Notes: a model not told the origin generated them from the letters alone. Shown: positions 15,675-26,507, numbered from the stretch's first letter. The stretch is DNA of 49,269 bases from Actinoplanes oryzae (GCF_030757795.1 NZ_JAUQWH010000054.1:1-49269); one strand, 5' to 3'. Translations and numbers: made by a program.

Positions 15675-16798
15675 GCGACGCAGCGCAGGCGGCCTGGCGC
15701 GGCGCGGTGGCGCTGGTGCTGGGCTCGAGCACCGGCGGAGTCGGCCAGCACGTCCGGTCGCTGGTGCGCGGCCTGAGCGCCGCGGGCTGCCGGGTGCTGG
15801 TCTGCGGCCCCGCCGCCACCGAGCAGCAGTTCGGGTTCACCGCCGCGGGGGCCGAGTTCACCGCGGTGGAGATCCCGGCGAGCCCGGGGCCGCAGGACTC
15901 GGGCGCCATCCGGACGCTGCGCCGCACCCTCACCGCCCAGCCGCTCGACGTGGTGCACGCGCACGGGCTGCGCGCCGGCTTCGTGACCGCGCTCGCCCGC
16001 CCCGCCGCCCCGCTCGTGGTCACCTGGCACAACGCAGTGCTCGCCAAGGGCCTGCGCGCCGGGGCCGCCGCCCTCGTCGAGCGGATCGTCGCCCGCTCGG
16101 CGACGCTGACGCTGGGCGCCTCCGCCGACCTGGTCGCCCGGGCCGAGGCGCTGGGCGCCAAGCGGGCCCGCCTCTCCGAGGTCGCCAGCCCCCAGGTCGC
16201 CGGGCCCAAGCGCAGCCGGGCCAAGGTACGCGCCGAGTTCCGCCTCGCGCCGGACACCCCGCTGATCCTGTCGGTGGGCCGCCTGCACCCGCAGAAGCGC
16301 TACGACGTACTGCTCGAGGCGGCGTCGCGGTGGCGCGCCCTGACCCCCGCGCCGGTGACCGTGATCGCCGGCTCCGGGCCCAGCTACATGCCCCTGGCGC
16401 AGCGCATCTCCGAGCTGCACGTGCCGGTCCACCTGCTCGGGCACCGCACCGACGTGCCCGACCTGCTGGCCGGCGCCGACCTCGCCGTCATCACCAGCGA
16501 CTGGGAGGCACGGCAGCTGTTCGCCCAGGAGACGCTCGCCGCCGGGGTGCCGCTGGTGGCCACCGAGGTCGGCGGGCTGCCCGATCTGGCGGGCGACGCG
16601 GCCCGGTGGATCCCGCCCGGCAACGTCGACGCGCTGGACACCGCCGTCCGCGAGCTGCTCGCCGACCCCTCCGGGCGGGCCGAGCTGGCCGCGCGCGGGC
16701 CGGTGCGGGCCGCCACGTGGCCCACCGAGGCGGGCACGGTCGCGGACGTGCTGGCCGCGTACGCGTCGGTCGCCCCCAGCCGGGCCGGGCAGCAGTGA
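15671..16798 (+). CDS. GT4-family glycosyltransferase
   Basis: A 375-aa GT-B enzyme. The N-terminal domain has the glycine loop SSTGGVGQHVRSLVRGLSAA and DVVHAHGLRAGFV. The C-terminal donor domain begins near 195 with LILSVGRLHPQKRYDVLLEA, continues with VHLLGHRTDVPDLLAGADLAV, and ends in an E-x7-E type region WEARQLFAQETLAAGVPLVAT. No membrane helix is evident, so it would work on a membrane-bound acceptor at the inner face. GTGA overlaps on both sides tie it to MurJ and the 722-aa membrane protein. Confidence 0.85.
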   Translation: MSDAAQAAWRGAVALVLGSSTGGVGQHVRSLVRGLSAAGCRVLVCGPAATEQQFGFTAAGAEFTAVEIPASPGPQDSGAIRTLRRTLTAQPLDVVHAHGLRAGFVTALARPAAPLVVTWHNAVLAKGLRAGAAALVERIVARSATLTLGASADLVARAEALGAKRARLSEVASPQVAGPKRSRAKVRAEFRLAPDTPLILSVGRLHPQKRYDVLLEAASRWRALTPAPVTVIAGSGPSYMPLAQRISELHVPVHLLGHRTDVPDLLAGADLAVITSDWEARQLFAQETLAAGVPLVATEVGGLPDLAGDAARWIPPGNVDALDTAVRELLADPSGRAELAARGPVRAATWPTEAGTVADVLAAYASVAPSRAGQQ

Positions 16799-18963
16799 AG
16801 CCGCGCGCCTGGCTGCCGTACCTGCTGGTGGTCCTGACCGCCGCGGCGAGCCTCGCCGGTCTCGCCGTGCGACCGGCCACCAGCGCGGGCGGCAAGACCG
16901 CCGACTACGTGATCGTCGCCGCGGCTGCTGGGCTGCGCTGGGACGACCTCGACCCGCAACGCACGCCGACGCTGTGGCGGGAGGCGACCGAGGGGGCGGC
17001 GGGCTGGCTGTCCGTACGCTCGGCGCACCACACCACGTGCCCGGCCGACGGCTGGCTGACCCTGGGCGCCGGCAACTTCGCCGTGTGGGACCCCGACCGG
17101 GTGACCGGGCAGTGCGCGCCGATGAGCCCGACCCTGGAGCGCCCCGACGGCATCGGGGCGAACCTGCCGCAGCTGGGCGGGGTGGTGCGGGAGAACGCCG
17201 AGGAGCAGCCGTACGGGGCCGTGCCCGGCGCCCTGGCCGAGTCCGTGCGCTGCACCGTGGCCGTGGGCACCGGGGCGGCCGTCGCGGCGGCACGCCCGTT
17301 CGGCCGCGTCGACCAGTACCAGCCCGAGCTGCCCGCCGACCCCGGCACCCTGTTCAGCCGGTGCGCGCTGAGCATGGTGGACCTGGGCACGATCACCGGT
17401 TCCGGGGCGGCCCGGCAGCAGCAGGTGGCCGCCGCCGACGCGCTGCTGGCCCGGGTGCTGGCGGCCCGCCCCGCGCAGTCGCTCATGGTGATCGCCGGGA
17501 TCGCCGACACGGACACCACCGCGCGGCTGCACGTGGCGATCGCCGAGGGCCCGGGCTGGGACAACGGGTGGCTCACCTCGGCCGGGACCGGACGGCAGGG
17601 CTATCTGCAGCTGGTCGACCTGGCGCCGACGATCCTCACCGCGCTCGGGCGCCCGGCCCCGGAGGGCCTCTTCTCCGGGCGTACGGCGAACGTGGCCGAC
17701 GGCCGCGCGGCGTCCCCGGCCGACTCCCTGCTCGGCGTGCACGACGCGAACGAGCGCGCCGGGGCGCAGCTGGGCGTGGCGGGAACGTTCTTCCTCGGGC
17801 TGGCGATCGTGCAGCTGCTGATCTTCCTGCTCGTGGTGCCGCTGATGATGCGCGCGCGCCGGCACGCCGGGCCGACCGGGCCCACCCCGGCCGCGAAGTG
17901 GCTGGTCCGCGGCACCGAGGTGGTGCTGATCGCGGCGGGCCTGAGCATCCCGGCGGCGCTGCTGGCCGACGCGATCCCGTGGTGGCGCACCGGCCGGCCG
18001 GGCATCGTCTTCGCCGCCCTGACCTTCGCGCTCATCGCCGCCGGGACGGCCGCCGTCCGGCTGTCGCCGCTCTACAAGCGCACCCTGTGGCCGCTGGGCG
18101 TGGTCGCCGCCGTGGCCCTGAGCGTGGTGGCCCTCGACCTGCTCACGGGTGCCGAGCTGCAGCTCAACGGCGTCGCGGGCTACTCGGCGATCGAGGGCTC
18201 GCGCTACGCGGGCGTCGGCAGCGTCGGCCTGGGCGTCCTCGTCGCGGGGGCGCTGCTGGTGGCGGGGTGGGCGGCCCAGCGGGTACGCCGCCCGTGGCGC
18301 CCGGTGCTCGTCGTGCTCGCGGGCGGATGCACCGTGCTGCTGGTGGGCAGCCCGTACCTGGGGGCCGACCCGATCGGCGCCGTGGCCGTGACCGCCGGGG
18401 TCTGCGCGGCCGCCGCCATCAGCACCGGGGGCTGGCTGACCTTCCCGCGGTTCGCGTGGGCCGCCGTCGCCGGGGCCGTCGTGACCGCCGGGATCGCCCT
18501 GACCGACATGCACCGCCCCGAGCTGGAACGAGGCAGCGTCGGCCGGTTCCTCGCCGCCCTGGGCGACGGCACGGCCGGCCCGGCCATCCAGCGCGCCGCC
18601 ACGTCCAGTGCGCACAATCTGGACAGCCCGCTGACGCTGCTGGCGCTGGGCGGGGCGCTGATGATCGCCTTCGCGCAGTTCTCGGCGTGGGGCGGGCTCA
18701 ACAGGGTCTTCGGGCTGCACCCGGCGCTGCGGGCGGGCCTGGCCGGGGTCACCGTCACGGTGCTGGTGGCGGGGGTGCTGCAGGGGGCGGCGTTCACGGT
18801 GGCCGGGGCGGCCGCCGCGGTGGCCGTACCCATGCTGGTGCTGACGACGCTGCGGGTCCTGGAGCACGCGGCGGACCGCACCCGCCCGGAGGGGGAGACG
18901 GACGGCCCCGGCGGTCCGGGACTGGTGCGCATCCCCCGCGACCGTGACCCGGCCGTGTCCTGA
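16795..18963 (+). CDS. large membrane protein with N-terminal extracytoplasmic alkaline-phosphatase-like domain
   Basis: A 722-aa protein. A signal anchor (4-25) precedes an exported domain (about 30-310) whose layout resembles an alkaline-phosphatase/phosphodiesterase fold (ADYVIVAAAAGLRWDDLDP, TCPADGWLTLGAGNFAVWD, LQLVDLAPTILTALG). From about 320 to 690 there are 9-10 hydrophobic segments, then a charged tail. GTG 16795 overlaps the GT4 stop. It is the last gene of the four-gene operon and could act on, transfer or polymerise the flipped glycan. That is inference; no characterised homologue is known to me. Confidence 0.65.
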   Translation: MKPRAWLPYLLVVLTAAASLAGLAVRPATSAGGKTADYVIVAAAAGLRWDDLDPQRTPTLWREATEGAAGWLSVRSAHHTTCPADGWLTLGAGNFAVWDPDRVTGQCAPMSPTLERPDGIGANLPQLGGVVRENAEEQPYGAVPGALAESVRCTVAVGTGAAVAAARPFGRVDQYQPELPADPGTLFSRCALSMVDLGTITGSGAARQQQVAAADALLARVLAARPAQSLMVIAGIADTDTTARLHVAIAEGPGWDNGWLTSAGTGRQGYLQLVDLAPTILTALGRPAPEGLFSGRTANVADGRAASPADSLLGVHDANERAGAQLGVAGTFFLGLAIVQLLIFLLVVPLMMRARRHAGPTGPTPAAKWLVRGTEVVLIAAGLSIPAALLADAIPWWRTGRPGIVFAALTFALIAAGTAAVRLSPLYKRTLWPLGVVAAVALSVVALDLLTGAELQLNGVAGYSAIEGSRYAGVGSVGLGVLVAGALLVAGWAAQRVRRPWRPVLVVLAGGCTVLLVGSPYLGADPIGAVAVTAGVCAAAAISTGGWLTFPRFAWAAVAGAVVTAGIALTDMHRPELERGSVGRFLAALGDGTAGPAIQRAATSSAHNLDSPLTLLALGGALMIAFAQFSAWGGLNRVFGLHPALRAGLAGVTVTVLVAGVLQGAAFTVAGAAAAVAVPMLVLTTLRVLEHAADRTRPEGETDGPGGPGLVRIPRDRDPAVS

Positions 18964-21401
<2,438 letters not shown>

Positions 21402-21417
21402 TCAAGCACGTCCGCTC

Positions 21418-21443
21418 GGGGCCGCCGGTTCGCCGGCGGCCCC
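21418..21443 (+). terminator. rho-independent-like terminator of pyrG-NUDIX
   Basis: A perfect 11-bp stem, GGGGCCGCCGG (21418-21428) and CCGGCGGCCCC (21433-21443), closed by a TTCG tetraloop. It starts 17 bp after the NUDIX stop. No T run follows, as is common for actinobacterial terminators. It could also serve the convergent dehydrogenase. Confidence 0.8.
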
Positions 21444-21444
21444 G

Positions 21445-21537
21445 TTCCGCGTCGTGGCCCCGCACAGGTGGGGTTTCCGCGTTGTGGCCCCGCTCAGGTG
21501 GGCGGGTCGTCCGTTCCGCTTCGTGGCCCCGCTCAGG
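21445..21537. repeat. three tandem copies of a 24-bp repeat
   Basis: The units begin at 21445, 21475 and 21514, each TTCCGC, then (G/T)T(C/T)GTGGCCCC, then GC(A/T)CAGG. Spacers are unequal (start-to-start 30 and 39 bp). The last copy runs five bases into the 3' end of the dehydrogenase gene. The set lies between a terminator hairpin and a convergent gene end. Confidence 0.7.
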
Positions 21538-22528
21538 CCTGCTGGTGGGTCAGGACGCGGATCGGGTTGCCGGCCAGCCAGGCGGTCACCAGCTCGGCGG
21601 TGTCCTCGTAGAAGGCGGCCAGCAGGTCGTGCGTGGAGTAGCCGATGTGCGGGGTCAGCGTGACGTTGGGCAGGGTGCGCAGCGGGTGGTCCGGGGGGAG
21701 CGGTTCGGTGTCGAAGACGTCGAGGCCGGCGCCGGCGATGCGCTGCTCGCGCAGGGCGGCGACGAGGGCCTGCTCGTCGACGATCGGGCCGCGTGAGGTG
21801 TTGATCAGATAGGCGGTCGGCTTCATCGAGGCGAGGTCCGCCGCTCCGAGCAGGCCGCGGGTGCGCTCGGACAGGACGAGGTGGACGGAGACCACGTCGG
21901 CGCGGGCGAGCAGCTCCGCCTTGCCGACGAGCCGGGCTCCCGCCTCGGCGGCGGCCCCGGCGGTCAGGTGCTCGCTCCAGGCGAGCACGTCCATGCCGAA
22001 GACCTGGGCGTACGCGGCCATCCGCCGGCCGATCGTGCCGAGGCCGAGCAGGCCCAGCGTCCCGCCGGACAGCGTGGTGCCGACCGCGCCCGGGGTCTGC
22101 CAGCCGCCGGCGCGGATGTTCCTGTCCTCGGCCGCGAGGTTGCGGACGGTCGCCATCAGCAGCGCCCACGCCAGCTCGGGGGTGGCGTCGCTCATGCCCG
22201 GCCGGCGGAAGCGGGGCGCGGTGAAGTCCGAGTGCGACACCAGCACCCCGTGCTCGGTGGCAGCCCGCAGATCGAGGTTGGGCAGGCCCGTGCCGACGAT
22301 GGTGAGCAGGCGGAGGCGGGGCAGGCGCTCGATGAGCGTACGCGGGAAGGCGGTCCGCTCCCGCATGGTGCAGATCACGTCGAACGGGGCCAGCTCCCTG
22401 GCCGCCTCCTCCTCGGACAGGTGGCGGTCGAAGACCGTGATGTCCGCCTCGGACCGCACGCCGGACCAGTCGGCCACGCGCAAAGCCGCGCCGGGGTAGT
22501 CGTCGAGGATCGCCACTGTGCGCCGCAT
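21533..22528 (-). CDS. D-2-hydroxyacid dehydrogenase, NAD-dependent
   Basis: A 331-aa protein of the phosphoglycerate/formate dehydrogenase superfamily. The Rossmann motif GLGTIG is at 162-167. The catalytic residues are Arg246 (NTSRGPIVDE), Glu275 (FDTEPLPPDHP) and His294 (LTPHIGYSTHD). The substrate is not defined by sequence. It starts at ATG 22528 with a TATCAT box only six bases upstream and no ribosome site, so a leaderless mRNA is possible. It is convergent with the NUDIX gene and not evidently part of an operon. Confidence 0.9.
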   Translation of the reverse strand: MRRTVAILDDYPGAALRVADWSGVRSEADITVFDRHLSEEEAARELAPFDVICTMRERTAFPRTLIERLPRLRLLTIVGTGLPNLDLRAATEHGVLVSHSDFTAPRFRRPGMSDATPELAWALLMATVRNLAAEDRNIRAGGWQTPGAVGTTLSGGTLGLLGLGTIGRRMAAYAQVFGMDVLAWSEHLTAGAAAEAGARLVGKAELLARADVVSVHLVLSERTRGLLGAADLASMKPTAYLINTSRGPIVDEQALVAALREQRIAGAGLDVFDTEPLPPDHPLRTLPNVTLTPHIGYSTHDLLAAFYEDTAELVTAWLAGNPIRVLTHQQA

Positions 22529-22652
22529 GCGGCGATGATATCGACGAATGTCGCGTTCCTCCGGCCCGGAACCCGACCGGCGGCCGGTCTTCGGGGCGGC
22601 GGGCCGCCGTGGGGTCCTCCGGCCGGCGCGGAGGGCCCCGGACTCCGCGCGA

Positions 22653-23327
22653 TCAGCAGGTGGCCAGGCTGAAGTGGAAGAGGGTGTCGACGTCGCCCTC
22701 GGTGGTGTTCATCGACATCGTGCTGACGCCGGTGGAGGAGCCCGCGGTGATCCGCAGCTCGGTGTTGATGTTGAGGACGCTCTTGGAGCCGCACGGGGCG
22801 TAGGTCAGCACGGGCGCCACGTCCCAGGTGGCCCAGAGGCCGGAGTAGGGGCCGGTGAAGGTGTCGTCCTGGCGCTCGGTGGCCGACGATCCCTGCCAGT
22901 AGTAGCTCGTGCGCTGCAGGGCGGTCGCCCCGGACCTCAGGTTGGCCCGGCCGCGGTAGTTGGCCGAGGCGATGGCGATGGTCCAGCCGGCCGGGATGCC
23001 CACGAGCACGCCGAGCTGGCAGTTCTTGCGGCGGTCGACGACGTCGGCATCGCCGCCGGCCGCGGCGACGAAGTCGCGGTAGCGGATCCGGAAGCCGGTG
23101 TCGTCGCCGTTGCTGACGACCGAGGCGGTGCCCGGGGCGCATCCCGAGCCGCTGGCGGCGGCCACCTCGACGGTGATCGCGGCGGCCGCGTCCGCCGTGG
23201 CCGTCGTGGCCGGGCCGGCGGCCGTGGCGGCTCGGCCGGCCGCCGTGGCGGCGTGGGCGGGCGTGCCGAGGGGGAGGGCGAGGGCCGTGGCGAGCACGGC
23301 CGCCATGACGCCATTGCTGTTCTTCAT
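22653..23327 (-). CDS. secreted DUF4360-family protein (copy 1)
   Basis: A 224-aa precursor. The signal peptide (1-27) ends in PAHAATA, and an Ala/Thr-rich linker runs to about 50. The DUF4360 domain follows, with ASGSGCAPGTA, a central RRKNCQLGVLVGIPAGWTIA, and CGSKSVLNINTELRIT. The paired cysteines suggest disulfides in the exported protein. ATG 23327 follows GGAGGA. It is divergent from a second DUF4360 gene at 23668, with 340 bp between them. DUF4360 proteins are secreted and of unknown function. Confidence 0.8.
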   Translation of the reverse strand: MKNSNGVMAAVLATALALPLGTPAHAATAAGRAATAAGPATTATADAAAAITVEVAAASGSGCAPGTASVVSNGDDTGFRIRYRDFVAAAGGDADVVDRRKNCQLGVLVGIPAGWTIAIASANYRGRANLRSGATALQRTSYYWQGSSATERQDDTFTGPYSGLWATWDVAPVLTYAPCGSKSVLNINTELRITAGSSTGVSTMSMNTTEGDVDTLFHFSLATC

Positions 23328-23667
23328 GAAAGTCCTCCGGGGCGGGGTTCGCGACGACTCTTGAGTCATTCCAGAATTGCTGCCAGCAGATCCGCGACCA
23401 CCGTAGAGGCGCCCGGAGGTGAGACGCAAGCATTGATTTCTATCGATCTTAATTAGGTCCGGGGAGGCGCTGTTCATGATTCGGTCCCAAGCCGGGCGAA
23501 CCCGGCTCCGCCTCGGTTTATTGGCGGCATATACCCGGATCCGTACCGCGTCGACCTCTTTCTCGCTGGCTTCAATAACCCGGGCAGTCGCGCCGGAAAC
23601 TATTGACGGACATTGAAGTGTGTCAATAGCTTGTCTCCGCCACCGTGCGTCTTCCGAAGGGATAAAA
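23328..23667. promoter_or_regulatory. divergent regulatory region between the two DUF4360 genes, with palindrome on the rightward promoter
   Basis: This 340-bp spacer has no gene and is unusually A/T-rich in patches (about 23430-23455). Near its right end is a perfect inverted repeat CTATTGAC (23600-23607) and GTCAATAG (23622-23629). It overlaps a promoter read as -35 TTGACG (23603-23608) and -10 ATAGCT or TAGCTT (23626-23632), spacing 17-18 bp, about 36 bp before the rightward ATG. A repressor site covering the promoter is likely. I could not define the leftward promoter. Confidence 0.6.
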
Positions 23668-24318
23668 ATGAAACGTCTGCTGACTCGTGCCGGCGTCGCC
23701 CTCGCGCTCCTGACATCGTCGGTCCTCATGACGTCGCCGGCGTCCGCGGGCATCATCATCTTCGACCCGCCGCCCACCGAGGAGATCTCCATCCAGCTGG
23801 TCGCCATGGCCGGCTCGGGCTGCGCCCCGGGCACCGCCGACGTCGCGATCTCCCCGGACCACTCCGCGTTCACCGCGATCTACAGCGCCTACCTGGCGCA
23901 GGCCGGGCCCAACGTCCCGGTGACCGAGAACCGGAAGAACTGCCAGCTCAACGTGCTGGTCAACGCGCCGTCCGGGTACACCTTCGCGATCGCCAAGGTG
24001 GACTACCGGGGATACGGCTTCCTGCAGCGCGGCGCGACCGCCCAGCAGCGGGCGAACTACTACTTCCAGGGCATGACGGTGGGCAGCTACGCCAACCACG
24101 CGATCGCCGCGCCCCTGGACGACAACTGGATCGCCACGGACGAGGTCCCGATCGCGTCCCAGGTGTTCCGGCCCTGCGGCGAGCAGCGCAACCTCAACAT
24201 CAACACCGAGCTACGGGTCACCAAGGGCACGTCGACCGACGTCAGCTACCTGACGATGGACTCCACCGACGGCAGCATCGAGACGATCTACCACTTCTCG
24301 TGGATGCGCTGCCGCTGA
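23668..24318 (+). CDS. secreted DUF4360-family protein (copy 2)
   Basis: A 216-aa precursor with a signal peptide (1-28, ending PASAG), starting at ATG 23668 behind GAAGGGA. The mature part shares blocks with the divergent neighbour: MAGSGCAPGTADVAIS, ENRKNCQLNVLV, YTFAIAKVDYRG, LQRGATAQQRANYYFQG, and CGEQRNLNINTELRVT, plus a terminal YHFSWMRC. The two are clear paralogues, diverged by duplication. A strong hairpin follows. Confidence 0.8.
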   Translation: MKRLLTRAGVALALLTSSVLMTSPASAGIIIFDPPPTEEISIQLVAMAGSGCAPGTADVAISPDHSAFTAIYSAYLAQAGPNVPVTENRKNCQLNVLVNAPSGYTFAIAKVDYRGYGFLQRGATAQQRANYYFQGMTVGSYANHAIAAPLDDNWIATDEVPIASQVFRPCGEQRNLNINTELRVTKGTSTDVSYLTMDSTDGSIETIYHFSWMRCR

Positions 24319-24330
24319 GCAGCTCGGCAG

Positions 24331-24362
24331 CCCGGCGCCGGGGGGCTCCCGCCGGCGCCGGG
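24331..24362. terminator. bidirectional terminator hairpin
   Basis: CCCGGCGCCGG (24331-24341) and CCGGCGCCGGG (24352-24362) form a perfect 11-bp stem with a 10-nt loop. It lies between the convergent ends of the second DUF4360 gene and the CBM2-Cip1 gene and can serve both. Confidence 0.8.
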
Positions 24363-24377
24363 CGTCCGGCTCGGGGT

Positions 24378-25448
24378 TCAGCAGCCGATCCGCGTCGCGG
24401 CGACGCGGACGTCGTCGTACCAGAGGGTGTCGGCGCCGTCGCCGTAGCTCTCCCAGCCGAGGCGCAGGTCGGTGAGGCGGGGGCGGTAGGTGCGGTTGAG
24501 CCACTGACTGTCCACGTCGTGGGTGGGCACGCCGTCCTGCCGCAGCCCGGGTACGGACACCCCGTCGAGCCACGTCTCCATCGTCCCGTCGGAGCCGTTG
24601 ACCGAGAACTCGACGCACGTCCACGTGTTCACCGGCAGCGGGCGCGACAGGGCGACGCCGGCGGGGCTCTGCTCGGGCAGGGTGGCGTCGTCGGAGGCGC
24701 GGTTCCACTGCAGGGCGCCGTTCTGGCCGCCGAAGCGCAGGTCCCTGGGGCCGTCGGCGGCGTCGCGCAGGGCCACGGCGGTGACGTGGGCGGCGGGGAG
24801 GGCGGTCGTGTGGCGTACGTAGTAGCGGACGTGCCAGATCGAGGCGGTGTCATCGATGATGGCGTCGTTGGCGGCGAAGACGTGATTGCAGTAACCGGCG
24901 GCACCATTGATCCGCAGCGACTTGGTGCCGGTGTGCGCGACCGTGGCGTCAATGGTGGCCGTTCCCGCCCCTGAGCAGTCCGGGGTGGACACCGACCAGT
25001 CGCCGGTCGGCGGCCCGGCCGCCTGGTCCTCGAATCCGCCGTCCGTCGCGCCGGGTTCCTGGGGTGCCTCTTCTCCGCACGGGACGCCGTTGACCGCGAA
25101 GTCGGTGGGCGCGGCGCCGGTGCCGGTGCCCTGCAGGCCGAAGGAGGCGGTGCCGCCGGTCGGCACGGTGCCGTTCCAGGCGAGGCTGGTGGCGGTGACT
25201 GCCGGGCCCGCCTGGGTGACGGTGGCGTTCCAGGCGGAGGTCACCTGCTGGCTGCCGGGGAAGGTCCAGGTCAGCCTCCATCCGGTCAGCGGGGCGGCGG
25301 TGTTGGTGAGCGTGACGTCGGCGGTGAAGCCGGTGCTCCAGGCGTTGGTTTTCCAGGCGACGTCGCAGGCGGTGGCTGCCGCGGCGGGGCTGGGAGCGAC
25401 GAGGACGGTGCCGGCGGCGAGGACGGCCGCGGCGAGGGTCAGGCGCAT
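24378..25448 (-). CDS. secreted CBM2-Cip1-like protein, cellulose-associated
   Basis: A 356-aa precursor. The signal peptide (1-25) is followed by a family 2 carbohydrate-binding module (about 27-125; CDVAWKTNAWSTGFTADVTL, LTGWRLTWTFPGSQQVTSAWN, AWNGTVPTGGTASFGLQGTG). After a short Glu/Pro linker comes a domain (140-356) that I recall as strongly like Trichoderma Cip1: PDCSGAGTATIDATVAHTGT, GYCNHVFA, a SDDATLPEQSPAG block, METWLDGVSVPGL, and the terminus WYDDVRVAATRIGC. Cip1 is induced on cellulose and has a lyase-like beta-jelly-roll fold. The protein probably binds plant cell-wall polymer outside the cell. A CebR-like site upstream fits. Confidence 0.8.
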   Translation of the reverse strand: MRLTLAAAVLAAGTVLVAPSPAAAATACDVAWKTNAWSTGFTADVTLTNTAAPLTGWRLTWTFPGSQQVTSAWNATVTQAGPAVTATSLAWNGTVPTGGTASFGLQGTGTGAAPTDFAVNGVPCGEEAPQEPGATDGGFEDQAAGPPTGDWSVSTPDCSGAGTATIDATVAHTGTKSLRINGAAGYCNHVFAANDAIIDDTASIWHVRYYVRHTTALPAAHVTAVALRDAADGPRDLRFGGQNGALQWNRASDDATLPEQSPAGVALSRPLPVNTWTCVEFSVNGSDGTMETWLDGVSVPGLRQDGVPTHDVDSQWLNRTYRPRLTDLRLGWESYGDGADTLWYDDVRVAATRIGC

Positions 25449-25461
25449 CGGGACTCCTGTG

Positions 25462-25475
25462 TGGGAGCGCTTCCA
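25462..25475 (-). promoter_or_regulatory. CebR-like operator upstream of the CBM2-Cip1 gene
   Basis: TGGGAGCGCTTCCA, 13 of 14 matches to the palindromic CebR box TGGGAGCGCTCCCA known from Streptomyces cellulose regulation. It sits 14 bp upstream of the ATG of the CBM2-Cip1 gene, where a bound repressor would block transcription. The A/T-rich stretch at 25480-25500 could hold the -10 element. Confidence 0.75.
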
Positions 25476-25654
25476 GAGATTGATGAACGTATATTAATGG
25501 TCGCGCCGCCTGTGCTCTTCTTTAATTGTTCTTTAGAGATTGGAATCCCTGGTGGAGGGTGGCGCATAGTCGAGCGCGCGCCTCCACCGGGCGCCCGTTC
25601 CTCCCGGGGACGGCCCCGCGGGAAATCCCCAGCCCGCCGATCGACAGGACCACC

Positions 25655-26497
25655 GTGCCCCCCACACGTCACCGCCGGCCCTCCCGCAAGCGCACCAAGG
25701 TCATCGTGATCGCCACCGCCGCGCTGGGCGTCCTCGGCGCCGGAGCCGCCGGGGTCGCGAACGCCGGCACGTTCCACCACCGCCCGCAGGCCGTCCGGCA
25801 CGCGACGCCCTCGCTGGGCCCGGCGACCGCCTTCGCCGACCGCGGGCGCCACCAGCCCCGGCCGCGGCCCACCGCCTCGGCGACCCGGCCGGCCACGACG
25901 CCGCCGACGACCCGGCCCACCACGGCGGCGCCGACCACGGCACCGTCGACCGGCGCGCCCACCACGGCACCGACCACGGTCGCGCCCACCGCGCCGCCCT
26001 CGACCACGCCGCCGACGACCCGGCCGACCACGCCGCCGCCGGCGACCACGGCACCCACCACGCCGCCCGCGACCGGGGGCACGGTCGTCGAGCAGGCCCT
26101 CGCGCACATCAACGCCGCGCGTACGGCCGCCGGCGCCGGCACGCTCACCCTGGACGCCGATCTGTCGAAGGCCTCCGCCGCCCACAACGCGCTGATGGTC
26201 GGCGGCTGCGGGCTGTCGCATCAGTGCCCCGGCGAGGCGGGGCTGGGTGAGCGCTTCACCGCCGCCGGGGTCACGTGGACGTCGGCCGGCGAGAACATCG
26301 GCCAGGGCAACGCGGCGAACAGCGACGCCTCGATCCTCGCCGCCGCCAACGGGCTGACCGACCTCATGCTGGCCGAGGTCGCCCCGAACGACGGGCACCG
26401 GAAGAACCTGCTCAACGCCGGCTTCAAGCGGATCGGCCTGGCCGTGACGCGCGGTGCCGACGGCCGGGTGTGGTTCACCCAGGACTTCGTCAACTAG
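25655..26497 (+). CDS. secreted CAP (SCP/PR1) domain protein with Thr/Pro linker
   Basis: A 280-aa precursor. GTG 25655 is preceded by AGGA. A basic N-region and hydrophobic core (VIVIATAALGVLGAGAAGVANA) form the signal or anchor. Residues 65-145 are a disordered Thr/Pro/Ala linker with PTT units. Residues 148-280 are a bacterial CAP domain: HINAARTAAGAGTLTLDADL, AAHNALMVGGCGLSHQCPGE, TSAGENIGQG, GHRKNLLNAGFKRIGLAV. CAP proteins are extracellular; the molecular role in bacteria is poorly known. A long hairpin follows the stop. Confidence 0.85.
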   Translation: MPPTRHRRPSRKRTKVIVIATAALGVLGAGAAGVANAGTFHHRPQAVRHATPSLGPATAFADRGRHQPRPRPTASATRPATTPPTTRPTTAAPTTAPSTGAPTTAPTTVAPTAPPSTTPPTTRPTTPPPATTAPTTPPATGGTVVEQALAHINAARTAAGAGTLTLDADLSKASAAHNALMVGGCGLSHQCPGEAGLGERFTAAGVTWTSAGENIGQGNAANSDASILAAANGLTDLMLAEVAPNDGHRKNLLNAGFKRIGLAVTRGADGRVWFTQDFVN

Positions 26498-26507
26498 CGA
26501 CGTGGCC

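Noticed and set aside
22529..22560. Leaderless promoter for the 2-hydroxyacid dehydrogenase
   Set aside because: TATCAT is well placed before the ATG, but no -35 element is visible at 16-18 bp, so it is mentioned only in the gene entry.
23328..23460. A leftward promoter for DUF4360 copy 1 in the A/T-rich patch
   Set aside because: Several A/T-rich hexamers fit weakly and none stands out, so no site was assigned.
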